From Neisseria sp. Marseille-Q5346 (GTDB lineage Bacteria; Pseudomonadota; Gammaproteobacteria; Burkholderiales; Neisseriaceae), in assembly GCF_946902045.1 (NCBI RefSeq), contig NZ_OX336253.1, positions 1,922,001 to 1,986,000 on the forward strand: 64,000 nt of DNA, in the 5' to 3' direction. The position numbers were made by a program, and so were the translations under genes. Each line of letters opens with the position of its first letter. Within the stretch, counting starts at the first letter, position 1. Under the pieces are notes generated by a model that searched no databases, was not told the origin of the DNA, and saw nothing but the letters and a program-made list of their open reading frames with translations. Of this stretch, positions 28,199-36,359 are shown piece after piece.

Positions 28199-28490
28199 CA
28201 AAGAAGCAAGCCTGCGGCTTGCTTACCCTCTCCCTAACCCTCTCCCACGGGGAGAGGGAATCGGGCTGCCAAACCCTAACATTTTCAGGTTTACCTGACA
28301 TCTGATTCCCAATCCTGCACGCTCTGATTTTCAGCAACCTGATCCCTGATAATAAACGAAAAACAACTAAAATCCAAATCCTGCACTCTCTGATTTTCAG
28401 CAACCTAATCCCCTCTCCCCGTGGGAGAGGGTTAGGGAGAGGGCAACGAACCGCAAGGTTCGTCAGATACTCAAATCCCCTCATCACTCA
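28199..28490. repeat. REP-like repeat block R2
   Basis: Second copy of the block at 27260-27487, with CCCTCTCCC/GGGAGAGGG hairpins at 28238-28258 and 28411-28431. It is about 65 bases longer because an internal piece (ATCCTGCAC...TTTTCAGCAACCT) is itself tandemly duplicated (about 28312 and 28377). No gene is present. Confidence 0.8.
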
Positions 28491-29176
28491 TAATAATGAA
28501 TCCCCTGAAACTCCCTTGCCACGACTGCCTCTTCAAAAGCCGAATCGCGTTCGGACAACGGCATGGGCAGGGTTATCACGTTTTGCACGTTCATGCCCTT
28601 AGTGGAAAGCAGCATGATTTCATGGCTCAGTCGCGCGGCTTCAAAGCGGTCGTGCGTTACCAGCATACACGCCATGCCCTGCCGCTCGATTTTTTCCACC
28701 AACATGGCGACCAAAATATCGCGCAAATCGCGGTCCAAACCGACAAACGGCTCATCCAGCAAGGCAAGGTCGCAGCCACACAGCAGCAGGCGCAAAAATG
28801 CCACCCGTTTCGCCATACCGCCGGACAACTCGGTCGGATATTTGTTCAAATCGCCCGCAGTCAACCCGACTTTCGCCGCCAGCGCGATGATTTTGCCTTC
28901 ATCGGGTTTGTCCATAAAAATCGCGATATTCTGCATCGCGGTCAGGTTTTCCGGCAGGCGGTTTTCCTGAAACAGAAAACCCGTTTTGCGGAAAGTATTG
29001 CGTATCGTGCCCGATTTTGGCGTTTCCAAGCCCGCAATCAGCCGCAAAACCGTCGTCTTGCCGCAGCCGCTCGGCCCGAACAAAGCTTTCACTTCGCCAT
29101 GTTGCAGGTTCAAACTGAAATCGCGCACGATGGGGTCGCGGAGAATTTCAAAACGTACGTTTTCAAGACAGAGCAT
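28484..29176 (-). CDS. ABC transporter ATP-binding protein (nitrate/sulfonate/taurine-like)
   Basis: About 230 residues. Walker A GPSGCGKTT, Q-loop FLFQENRL, signature TELSGGMAKR, Walker B LALLDEPF and the switch VTHDRFEAA are intact. The ATG at 29176 has GGAGG five bases upstream; an adjacent ATG (29179) or a GTG at 29188 are alternatives. It overlaps the permease stop, so the two are coupled. With the permease and the Tat-exported binding protein it forms an importer of the SsuABC/NMT1 type. Substrate unknown. Its last codons are duplicated beside cadD. Confidence 0.88.
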   Translation of the reverse strand: MLCLENVRFEILRDPIVRDFSLNLQHGEVKALFGPSGCGKTTVLRLIAGLETPKSGTIRNTFRKTGFLFQENRLPENLTAMQNIAIFMDKPDEGKIIALAAKVGLTAGDLNKYPTELSGGMAKRVAFLRLLLCGCDLALLDEPFVGLDRDLRDILVAMLVEKIERQGMACMLVTHDRFEAARLSHEIMLLSTKGMNVQNVITLPMPLSERDSAFEEAVVAREFQGIHYYE

Positions 29177-29973
29177 CATCTCCTCCACGGCATAAACAAA
29201 ATTTCCAAAGGCTTGGTAATCAGGTATTCAAACAGCGACACAAACACGATAACCAACACCACATAAGCCATCACCGTCGAAGTCTCCAGCATCGCCCTCG
29301 CGTCCGCAATCCGCGCGCCCACGCCTTCGCTCGCGCCCAAGAGTTCCGCCATAATCACCACCTTCACCCCCATCGCCACCGCCACGCCGATGCTGGAAAT
29401 CACATAGCCCGTCAGATGCGGGATATACAGATAACGGATTTTTTTCAGACGGCCTAATTTATAAGCGTCAAACAATTCCTCATGCTGCTTGTTCACGCTC
29501 GCCATCCCGACCGCCGCACTCGCAAACGTCAGCGGCGCAACCAACACAATAATGGTAAACAACACGCTCGGATTGCCGAAACCGAACCAAAACAGAGCCA
29601 TCACCACCCAAATAATCGGCGGCATCGCCAACAAAATCGTAATCACAGGCTTGAGCAATGCCATCGCCGTCTTAAAACTGCCCGCCACCAGCCCCGCTGC
29701 CAATCCTGCTAGCAAAGCAACCGAAATCCCCACCACAGAACGCCACAGCGAAATCCCGATTTCGTTTTCCTGAAAATTTTTCAATAAATCCAAAGACTTT
29801 TGAAACACCTCGACCGGCGCAGGCAGCATAAACTCGCCGAACACGGCGCTGCCCCACGCCCACAACGCCACCACCACCATCGCCACGCTCAAACCGGCAA
29901 AGCCGCTCCAAAGGTAGTCGATGATGTAAAACAGCGCAGGCTGCGGTTTGCGGATTTTGTCGGTTTTAATCAT
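29176..29973 (-). CDS. ABC transporter permease (SsuC/TauC-like)
   Basis: 265 residues from MIKTDKIRK, with about six membrane helices and the EAA-type coupling loop (ELFDAYKLGRLKKIRYLYIP). The BPD_transp_1 fold matches importers of sulfonates, nitrate, taurine or pyrimidine precursors. The end overlaps the ATPase gene. An upstream in-frame extension to 30063 has no support. A DUS lies in the coding sequence near 29445. In the usual order the substrate-binding protein gene would be directly upstream, but 1 kb of inserted DNA intervenes. Confidence 0.88.
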   Translation of the reverse strand: MIKTDKIRKPQPALFYIIDYLWSGFAGLSVAMVVVALWAWGSAVFGEFMLPAPVEVFQKSLDLLKNFQENEIGISLWRSVVGISVALLAGLAAGLVAGSFKTAMALLKPVITILLAMPPIIWVVMALFWFGFGNPSVLFTIIVLVAPLTFASAAVGMASVNKQHEELFDAYKLGRLKKIRYLYIPHLTGYVISSIGVAVAMGVKVVIMAELLGASEGVGARIADARAMLETSTVMAYVVLVIVFVSLFEYLITKPLEILFMPWRR

Positions 29974-30151
29974 GGTTTGAGTGTTGGTTGATGAGAATGG
30001 TTTTGGGGACGGTAGGTCGTCTGAAAAAATATTGGTTGGGTTAGACGGAACGCCGCAATCCAACGAAACGGTTTGGTTTTCCCAAATAGTGTTTTTCAGA
30101 CGACTTTGATTTGGGATTTTGGTTTTTTGTTGGGTTACGACTGCGACTAAG

Positions 30152-30180
30152 CCAACCTACGTTGGTTCGCAATTATTAGC
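30152..30180. repeat. Left imperfect inverted repeat of the AT-rich insert
   Basis: CCAACCTACG followed by a short spacer and AATTATTAG. The mirror form is at 30663-30688 (CTAATAATTAG ... CGTAGGTTGG). It overlaps the last codons of the AT-rich gene. Confidence 0.55.
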
Positions 30181-30651
30181 AGGGATATATACGAATTCAT
30201 CAGGTCCATCTTCGAGAAGTCCGTTCTCCCTTGAATCTTTATACACTTTTGTTTGTTTATAAGTAGATTGGATAAACTCGTTCTTCTCTAAAATCTTAAA
30301 TACTGTTTGTTGATCTGGATTATCATGTTGTACAAGTGCAAAAATCTTTAAATCTTCCTTGTACTCGTTTTGAAGGAATTGTCTTAGTATTTCTGTAAAG
30401 TGTACGTTTGTATCATCTGTCAATGTACCAAATATAATTTCATATCCATCTCCATAATACCAACCTTCCAATATGATAAAAGCTACTAAAACTTCATTTA
30501 AATAGCATTCATATATCTTGCTTTTTTCATCAAAAACGATAGGTTCATTATCATTTATATATCTGAGATTATAAGCCTTTTCATTTTTAAGAATAAATTC
30601 TGTGATTTTGTTACTGGCAATACATCCAATATTTTTAAATTCAAAAGTCAT
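30157..30651 (-). CDS. AT-rich hypothetical protein (possible GNAT fold)
   Basis: 164 residues, strongly AT-rich and acidic, unlike neighbouring genes. No membrane segment or signal. The alternation of strands and helices (KIYECYLNEVLVAFIILEG, then EILRQFLQNEYKEDLKIFALV, then VFKILEKNEFIQ) is reminiscent of a GNAT acetyltransferase, but no acetyl-CoA loop is clear and I do not recognise the family. A weak AGGGA precedes the ATG. It lies between imperfect inverted repeats inside a split ABC-transporter operon, which points to transfer. Confidence 0.65.
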   Translation of the reverse strand: MTFEFKNIGCIASNKITEFILKNEKAYNLRYINDNEPIVFDEKSKIYECYLNEVLVAFIILEGWYYGDGYEIIFGTLTDDTNVHFTEILRQFLQNEYKEDLKIFALVQHDNPDQQTVFKILEKNEFIQSTYKQTKVYKDSRENGLLEDGPDEFVYIPANNCEPT

Positions 30652-30662
30652 TTGAAATATCC

Positions 30663-30688
30663 CTAATAATTAGCAAGCGTAGGTTGGG
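30663..30688. repeat. Right imperfect inverted repeat of the AT-rich insert
   Basis: Mirror of 30152-30180, continuing into the palindrome GTTGGGTCATGACCCAAC. Confidence 0.55.
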
Positions 30689-30759
30689 TCATGACCCAAC
30701 ATTTCAGACAGTTCAACGGTTTTGTTGGGGTTGACAACCTACGGTTACCACCCGCCGTC

Positions 30760-30854
30760 ATTCCCGCGCAGGCGGGAATCCAGAGGTTTGACGTTGCTGC
30801 AATTTTAAAACATTCCTGCAATATCAAAGACTGGATTCCCGCCTGCGCGGGAAT
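30760..30854. repeat. Neisserial intergenic mosaic element (dRS3-RS-dRS3)
   Basis: Two 20-base dRS3 units, ATTCCCGCGCAGGCGGGAAT (30760-30779) and ATTCCCGCCTGCGCGGGAAT (30835-30854), in inverted orientation, flank a 55-base RS core. This is the NIME arrangement known from N. meningitidis; dRS3 sites are also integration targets of neisserial filamentous phages. The rest of the 310-base gap (30652-30961) holds only the inverted repeat above and a DUS-variant hairpin. Confidence 0.88.
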
Positions 30855-30891
30855 GACGGCTCTTTGTGTACTGTTCTAACTATTATCTGAT

Positions 30892-30951
30892 GGGTCGTCT
30901 GAAAAGGGTATATTGGATTCCCCAATACTACTTCTCCCTTTTCAGACGACC
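30892..30951 (-). terminator. DUS-variant hairpin after the substrate-binding protein gene
   Basis: GGGTCGTCTGAAAAGGG pairs with CCCTTTTCAGACGACC. These are the AGGTCGTCTGAA variant, extended to a 16-base stem. It would stop transcription from the binding-protein gene before it reaches the permease. Confidence 0.7.
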
Positions 30952-30961
30952 TCTCCTCCTT

Positions 30962-31939
30962 TTAAGCCAAGAAGAACCCGTTATCAGGCAGCTTGCCACC
31001 CAGAAGTTTCGGGTTAAACTGCATCAGGATTTCGTAAAACTTCAAAATCTCGTTCTTCACTTCGCTGCCTTTGGTTACCGTCAGCCGCGCGCCGTCCAAG
31101 CCCATGACTAGGGCGGGTTCGGGGGCAGGAAGGTAGTTTTTGCCAATTTTCGCCGCGCTTTGGCGGTTGGCGAGTATCCAGTTGAGTGCGTTTTTCAAAT
31201 CCTGATGGAAGAGGTCGAACTGCGCTTTGTGCGCGTGGAAATATTCTTCGTTGGCAATGATGCCCGCCATCGGAATCAGCGGTTTGGTGTCAAAAGCCTG
31301 CCCCCATGCCTTCACCAAATCAAATCCGCGCACGACGTTTACGCCCATGGTTTTGCCTTTGAGCATGCTGGCGGTTGCCATCGGTTCGGGCAGGATAGCG
31401 GCGTGGTAGTCTTTGCTTAAAAACAGTCCGACTGCTTCGGGCGGCGTGGCGGTGTAAGTGATGCCGACTTTGTGTGCGTCGATTTTCAGTTTTTTCAGTA
31501 AGGCTTGCAGCACGATGTCGGGCATATCGTTTTTAAACGGCACGAGGATTTTTTTGCCGACCAAATCCTGCGGCGAGGCAATCGCGCTGCCTTTGCACAT
31601 CAGCTGCGTGATGCCGTTGGTCAAAATATTCACCATGCCGACTTTCTGCCCTTGGTTGCGCAGGTTTACGCCGACATTGCTCGGACTCATCATCACTTTA
31701 AATTGTCCGCTTGCTACGCCTGCGCGCAGTTGGTCGGGTGAGCGCCAAATTTTTAGCGATACATCCGCCTGTTTCGCCAGCTTGCCTTGCAACGCCGCTA
31801 CAGCAATGGTAACGCTGGGCATTGCCGGCGCGCCGTACACGGTAAATTGTTCTTTACCGGCTGCAAATAGCGAAGGCGAAACGCCTGCGGCTGCCAGCGC
31901 GGCGGTCATTTTTAAGAAATCGCGTCTTTTCATATCCAT
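30962..31939 (-). CDS. Tat-exported ABC substrate-binding protein (NMT1/SsuA-like)
   Basis: 325 residues. The N-terminus has a twin-arginine signal (MKRRDFLKMTAALAAAG) ending near PSLFAAG. The body follows the NMT1/SsuA periplasmic-binding fold (VTIAVAALQGKLAK, a MMSPSNVGVNL pocket segment, ILPEPMATA). It is expected to feed the permease and ATPase encoded downstream. The ATG at 31939 has GGAGA at good spacing. It follows the TonB-receptor-like gene by 57 bases, so outer-membrane and inner-membrane steps may be one pathway. Ligand unknown. Confidence 0.85.
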   Translation of the reverse strand: MDMKRRDFLKMTAALAAAGVSPSLFAAGKEQFTVYGAPAMPSVTIAVAALQGKLAKQADVSLKIWRSPDQLRAGVASGQFKVMMSPSNVGVNLRNQGQKVGMVNILTNGITQLMCKGSAIASPQDLVGKKILVPFKNDMPDIVLQALLKKLKIDAHKVGITYTATPPEAVGLFLSKDYHAAILPEPMATASMLKGKTMGVNVVRGFDLVKAWGQAFDTKPLIPMAGIIANEEYFHAHKAQFDLFHQDLKNALNWILANRQSAAKIGKNYLPAPEPALVMGLDGARLTVTKGSEVKNEILKFYEILMQFNPKLLGGKLPDNGFFLA

Positions 31940-31996
31940 TTTTTATCTCCTAATTCTTAATAAGCCAGTGTAGGCATTCTTTCAGACGGCCTGATT

Positions 31997-33916
31997 TTAA
32001 AACGCCGCATGCAAACTCAACCAATACGTCCTGCCCGGTGCATACACCACGCTGGGGGATAGGGCGAGGACGTGGTCGCCGCTGATGTATTCGGCGTATT
32101 TTTTGTTGAACACGTTGTTCACACCCAAGCGTAAGCCGTATTTGTCTTTGATGTTTACGCCTGCGTAAAGGTCGGCAACGGTAAAGCCTTTGGCGGCTTC
32201 GCGTTTGTCTATGCCCAAACCGCTTGCGGCATCAAAATCGCCGCGCGTTTGTTTGGCGACAAAGCGTGTTGCGGCACCGATGTTGTAGCTGCCGTGGGCA
32301 AAGTAGTTTTTGTAGTCGGCTTGGACGGCGGCTTCAAACGGACGGATTTGATAGAGCGGCCTGCCGTCGGTTTCGTTGTGTCCGTAGTTGTAGGCGGCTT
32401 TGATGCCTGCCGCCCAATGCGGATTAAAGTTGTAACGCGCGTAGGCCTGCGCGGTAAACAATCGTGCGTCCACGTTGCGTGTGATGATGCCGCCACCTTT
32501 GGATGAAATACCGCTTTGTCCGCGTGCGCGGTCAAAAATAATCAGGTCTTTGACTTTATCCGCCACAAGCGTTCCGCCTACGTTCCAGCCCGCGCCTGCC
32601 AACGAGTTCATGTAGCCATTGTAGTAGTCGTTGCGGCTGTCGGCGGTGAGCTTGATGCGGTTGTGTTTTTCGGTTTTCAGCAGGGGGTTGCCTGCGATGG
32701 CGGCGGCTGGGTTTTGGTTCATCAACGCGCCGTTCATGCGGTTTTGTACGATAGCAGCAAGTGAGTTGAAGCGTTCGGTGTTGTCGCCGATGCGTTCTAA
32801 GTGAGCAAGGGAAACGCCGTATTTTTGTGTTTCAGACGGCGTAAAATCGTATTTGAGTTCGCCTGAAAAGGCATGACGGCGCACTTTGCCGTTGAAGTCG
32901 TAGCCGTAATGGGTTTTCCAGATTTGTTGTGATGAGGCGAAGGCAAGGTTGCGGTTCATCGGATGGGCGGGTTGCGCCGTATTTTTGCGTACGTCCGCTT
33001 CGTTGATTTCGTAGCTTAAGCCCAAGCCCAGTTTGTGTCGGTCGTCAAACTTGTAAGACAGGGTATCGGCGATGCGCCAGCGGTCGAGGTGTACATCGGC
33101 GAAACGGTAGCCGTTGAGGAAATCGCGCATGACGGTGTGGGCGTTGCGCTCGCCGTTTTGGCTGTCGTTGCGGTAGCTGACGGCAGCGGTGTTGTGGAAT
33201 TTGCCGAAATCCGCATCGTGTTTGAGCGAGAAGTCGTACACTTTGCGGTCAAGCTCTACGAACACTTGCTGCGGCGTGTTGTTTAGGCGCAGGGAGTAAT
33301 TGTCAGCATGGCGTTTGAGTTTGATGACACCTGCTTCTGCGCTGACCGTATTGCTCAAATTGGCATTACCCCAACGCGCGTTGAGTTTGGCGATGTGGCG
33401 TTCGGTATCTAATGCGTCGTTGACGAACTGCGGTTGGCGGTCGTTGTTGATGTCGTCGTGTAGGTAGGTGAGGCGGTATTCCTGATTTTCAGACGGCACA
33501 AAACCGAGTACCAAGGCTTGATTGAAACGGCTGTATTTCCAATCGGTTTGATTGCTGTCGCCGTCTTTGTAGCCGTTGGCCTTGGTGTGATTGAGGTTGG
33601 CCACGCCGTACACTTTTGCCCCGCGCGCTTGCGCGGTAACGGAATTGTAAAAACTTTTGCCGTAAAAGCCGCTGTTTGCTTTCAGCGGACGGAAGGCTTG
33701 GTCTATGTTTTCGGTAACAAAGTAGTGATCGTTGCGGTCGGTGCGGTCGAATTGGTTTTCGGGGAAATAGCCTTGTGCGGCGGTCGGTGCAATCGGTTTG
33801 GGAGGGGAGAAGGTTTTGACAGGCTGGATTTCATCGGGGTCTGCCAAGGTTTCGGCAAAGCCGTTTGCGGCGGCAAAACCGCTCATTAACAGGTAAACCA
33901 AATGTTTTCGTTTCAT
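31997..33916 (-). CDS. TonB-dependent-receptor-like outer-membrane barrel, apparently lacking the plug
   Basis: 639 residues from the ATG at 33916, which has GGAG at proper spacing; two upstream ATGs are less likely. Signal peptide 1-21 (MKRKHLVYLLMSGFAAANGFA). The middle and C-terminal parts look like a TonB-receptor barrel (repeated aromatic strands, ANGYKDGDSN, final strand TYWLSLHAAF with terminal Phe). ANGYKDGD resembles post-plug barrel sequence of OprC/NosA-type copper receptors. The usual plug features (IRG, vEV-GP--lyG, GGvIN) are not found between the signal and the barrel. It lies upstream of an ABC binding protein, with a Fur-like box at its start. Metal or metallophore uptake is inferred. 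Confidence 0.75.
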   Translation of the reverse strand: MKRKHLVYLLMSGFAAANGFAETLADPDEIQPVKTFSPPKPIAPTAAQGYFPENQFDRTDRNDHYFVTENIDQAFRPLKANSGFYGKSFYNSVTAQARGAKVYGVANLNHTKANGYKDGDSNQTDWKYSRFNQALVLGFVPSENQEYRLTYLHDDINNDRQPQFVNDALDTERHIAKLNARWGNANLSNTVSAEAGVIKLKRHADNYSLRLNNTPQQVFVELDRKVYDFSLKHDADFGKFHNTAAVSYRNDSQNGERNAHTVMRDFLNGYRFADVHLDRWRIADTLSYKFDDRHKLGLGLSYEINEADVRKNTAQPAHPMNRNLAFASSQQIWKTHYGYDFNGKVRRHAFSGELKYDFTPSETQKYGVSLAHLERIGDNTERFNSLAAIVQNRMNGALMNQNPAAAIAGNPLLKTEKHNRIKLTADSRNDYYNGYMNSLAGAGWNVGGTLVADKVKDLIIFDRARGQSGISSKGGGIITRNVDARLFTAQAYARYNFNPHWAAGIKAAYNYGHNETDGRPLYQIRPFEAAVQADYKNYFAHGSYNIGAATRFVAKQTRGDFDAASGLGIDKREAAKGFTVADLYAGVNIKDKYGLRLGVNNVFNKKYAEYISGDHVLALSPSVVYAPGRTYWLSLHAAF

Positions 33917-34224
33917 CTTCATCTCCTGATAATCATTTTTATTCATTATGCTCTTGGAGAGAAACAAAGTAAAGAAACGATAAGGTATTTATTGTCGATA
34001 AACACCTAGCGCAAAATACAAATCGGCAAGGAGGAAAATTTTTAGAAGAGGGGAGCGGCGGCGCAGGTTGTATTTGCTCCGAAATCGGGTTTTATCTTCT
34101 ATTAATATTTCAGGTTGATAAAGCAAAAGGCCGTCTGAAAACCTCTCTCTTTTCAGACGGTCTTTTGCTGGGTATAATAAATTTACGAATCATTATTATT
34201 TATGTTTAAATATAGGAGAAACGC
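33917..34224. other. Intergenic region between the receptor gene and fumC
   Basis: A divergent 308-base gap. It holds the Fur-like box (33927-33941), an inverted DUS pair with one mutated arm (34125-34166), and a TATAAT -10 candidate for fumC (34173-34178). Nothing else was recognised. Confidence 0.6.
33927..33941 (-). promoter_or_regulatory. Fur-like box upstream of the TonB-receptor-like gene
   Basis: TGATAATCATTTTTA matches the 7-1-7 Fur consensus TGATAATnATTATCA at 12 of 14 defined bases. It lies 11 bases upstream of the chosen start codon, just before the ribosome-binding site. It suggests iron or metal repression of the receptor-ABC operon. Confidence 0.45.
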
Positions 34225-35613
34225 ATGAGTACCCGTACCGAACACGACACCATGGGCAATGTCGAAGTCCCGTCCGAAGCCTATTGGGGCGCGCAGACCC
34301 AGCGCAGCCGCAACAATTTCAAAATCGGCGGCGAAACCCTGCCGCAGCCGCTGATTTATGCTTTGGCGTTGGTGAAAAAAGCCGCAGCCGCCACCAATGT
34401 TGCCCTCGGCAGGATTAAGCCTGAACAGGCGGATTTGATTACTCAGGCGGCGGACGATGTGTTGAACGGCAAGCTCGACGGGCAGTTCCCCTTAGTGGTC
34501 TGGCAGACCGGCTCCGGCACGCAATCCAATATGAACATGAACGAAGTGCTGGCGAACCGCGCCAACGAAATCGCCGGTACGGGTTTGGCGGCGTATCAGC
34601 CCGTCCATCCCAACGACCATGTGAACCACGCGCAATCGACCAATGATGCGTTTCCGACCGCCATCCACGTCGCCGCCGCGATTGAAATCAACCGCCACCT
34701 TATTCCGGCGGTAAAAGCCCTGCGCGACACATTGGACAAAAAAGCCAAAGAATTTGCTCCCATCGTCAAAATTGGCCGCACCCATTTGCAGGATGCGACG
34801 CCGTTGACTTTGGGACAAGAGTTTTCCGGCTACGTTTCCCAGCTCGATCACGGTTTAGGCCGTCTGAACGATGCACTTAAAGACTTGTATGAACTTGCCT
34901 TGGGCGGCACGGCAGTCGGCACGGGTTTAAACAGCCATCCCGAATACGCCGAAAAAGCTGCTGCCAAACTTGCCGAATTGTCCGGTCTGCCGTTTGTCAG
35001 CGCGCCGAACAAATTTGAAGCCTTGGGTGGACGCGATGCCGCCGTTGCCGCTTCGGGCGCATTAAAAACGCTGGCGGCAAGCCTGAACAAAATCGCCAAC
35101 GACATCCGCTGGCTGGCAAGCGGCCCGCGCTGCGGTTTGGGCGAAATCAAAATCCCCGAAAACGAGCCGGGTTCGTCCATCATGCCGGGCAAAGTCAACC
35201 CGACCCAATGCGAAGCGATGACCATGGTGTGCTGCCAAGTGTTCGGCAACGACGTTACCATCGGCATGGCGGGCGCGTCGGGCAATTTCGAGCTGAACGT
35301 CTATATGCCCGTTATCGCTTACAATCTCTTGCAATCCATCCGCCTCTTGGGCGATGCGTGCAACAGCTTCAACGAAAACTGCGCCGTCGGCATCGAACCC
35401 GTACCGGAAAAAATCGACTATTTCCTGCACCATTCCCTGATGTTGGTTACTGCGTTAAACCGTAAAATCGGCTACGAAAACGCCGCCAAAGTCGCCAAAA
35501 CCGCCTATAAAAACGATAAATCGTTGCGCGAAACCGCCATTGAACTGGGCTTGTTGACAGGCGAAGAGTTTGATGAATTGGTTGTTCCTGCCGATATGGT
35601 TCATCCGCGTTAA
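34225..35613 (+). CDS. fumC: Class II fumarate hydratase
   Basis: Interconverts fumarate and malate in the TCA cycle, without an iron-sulfur cluster. 462 residues, the normal length. The fumarase/aspartase signature [13 protein letters not shown] is intact, as are [11 protein letters not shown], the [10 protein letters not shown] histidine and [16 protein letters not shown] precedes the ATG. Ends at a hairpin that contains an AT-type DUS. Confidence 0.97.
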   Translation: MSTRTEHDTMGNVEVPSEAYWGAQTQRSRNNFKIGGETLPQPLIYALALVKKAAAATNVALGRIKPEQADLITQAADDVLNGKLDGQFPLVVWQTGSGTQSNMNMNEVLANRANEIAGTGLAAYQPVHPNDHVNHAQSTNDAFPTAIHVAAAIEINRHLIPAVKALRDTLDKKAKEFAPIVKIGRTHLQDATPLTLGQEFSGYVSQLDHGLGRLNDALKDLYELALGGTAVGTGLNSHPEYAEKAAAKLAELSGLPFVSAPNKFEALGGRDAAVAASGALKTLAASLNKIANDIRWLASGPRCGLGEIKIPENEPGSSIMPGKVNPTQCEAMTMVCCQVFGNDVTIGMAGASGNFELNVYMPVIAYNLLQSIRLLGDACNSFNENCAVGIEPVPEKIDYFLHHSLMLVTALNRKIGYENAAKVAKTAYKNDKSLRETAIELGLLTGEEFDELVVPADMVHPR

Positions 35614-35626
35614 GCTTTAATAATGA

Positions 35627-35665
35627 AACATGCCGTCTGAAAATGTGTTCAGACAGCATGTTTTT
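35627..35665. terminator. AT-DUS hairpin terminator after fumC
   Basis: AACATGCCGTCTGAAAA pairs with TTCAGACAGCATGTTTTT. The left arm carries ATGCCGTCTGAA, unlike the AG-type used almost everywhere else here. Confidence 0.8.
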
Positions 35666-36188
35666 ATGCTGCGCTTGTCTTTTCTTCGAATAGGGCAAAA
35701 ATCATTGGCAGCAGATGGATGCCCATTAGAAATATTATTGAGCTCAAAAATGTACGCCGGGCATAATGCCACGCTTCCGTTCTGTCTGCTTGGGGGAGGA
35801 GCGATGCAGTATAGCGGTTGTGTAGGGTTTTTGCGGTGTCATTGTTTTCCAAATAATCCAACGAAAGTACCAATAATTTGCCCGTGTCTTTGTGTTGTAA
35901 GAATTTGGCATGTTCAACCCAGATGCCCGGCTTGGCGTGTTCGCATAAAGATTCAATGCCGACGCAAGAGGCTAAGCTGTTTTGGTTGTTTTGCAAAATC
36001 GACAGCTCGTTTTTTTCAGCCTGCATGGTGGCGGCGGAGGTTTGATGAAGGTATGCGCTCATACCGTTGCTCTCTATTGCTTGAAAATCATGGAGCTGGC
36101 TGAATCCGCCATTTTCCCAGGCAACGAATACGGCATAGCATCCGCAGCATAGGCAGATCATGATCAATTTTAAGACAATGTTTTTCAT
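35664..36188 (-). CDS. Hypothetical protein with N- and C-terminal membrane helices
   Basis: 174 residues. One hydrophobic segment at 5-22 (VLKLIMICLCCGCYAVFVA) and another near the C-terminus (FLSSIIFLMGIHLLPMIFAL) enclose a roughly 120-residue hydrophilic domain with two cysteines (SCVGIESLCEH), likely periplasmic. GGAGT lies before the ATG. No family recognised. Confidence 0.6.
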   Translation of the reverse strand: MKNIVLKLIMICLCCGCYAVFVAWENGGFSQLHDFQAIESNGMSAYLHQTSAATMQAEKNELSILQNNQNSLASCVGIESLCEHAKPGIWVEHAKFLQHKDTGKLLVLSLDYLENNDTAKTLHNRYTASLLPQADRTEAWHYARRTFLSSIIFLMGIHLLPMIFALFEEKTSAA

Positions 36189-36305
36189 CCTTACTCCTTT
36201 TTTTGTTTGAAGACGGCGGCAAAGTCAGGAGGCGTGTTTTCTCGTTTGAAGGTAAGTTTAGGTTTTATCTGTTTTTATTGTGAGGTTGAGTGTAACACGG
36301 GCAAT

Positions 36306-36342
36306 CAAAAGGCCGTCTGAAAATTTTCAGACGGCCTTTTAT
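36306..36342 (-). terminator. Paired-DUS hairpin after argH
   Basis: Compact inverted DUS pair with A/T flanks, 18 bases past the argH stop. Confidence 0.85.
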
Positions 36343-36359
36343 TATGTGTTTAGATGGGT

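Noticed and set aside
27260..28490. Possible CRISPR array from repeated CCCTCTCCC units
   Set aside because: Only four hairpin copies in two blocks, with unequal spacing, no unique spacers of constant length and no cas genes.
30760..30854. Prophage attachment or filamentous phage insertion at dRS3
   Set aside because: dRS3 units can be phage targets, but no phage genes are nearby. The two units with an RS core are adequately explained as an intergenic mosaic element.
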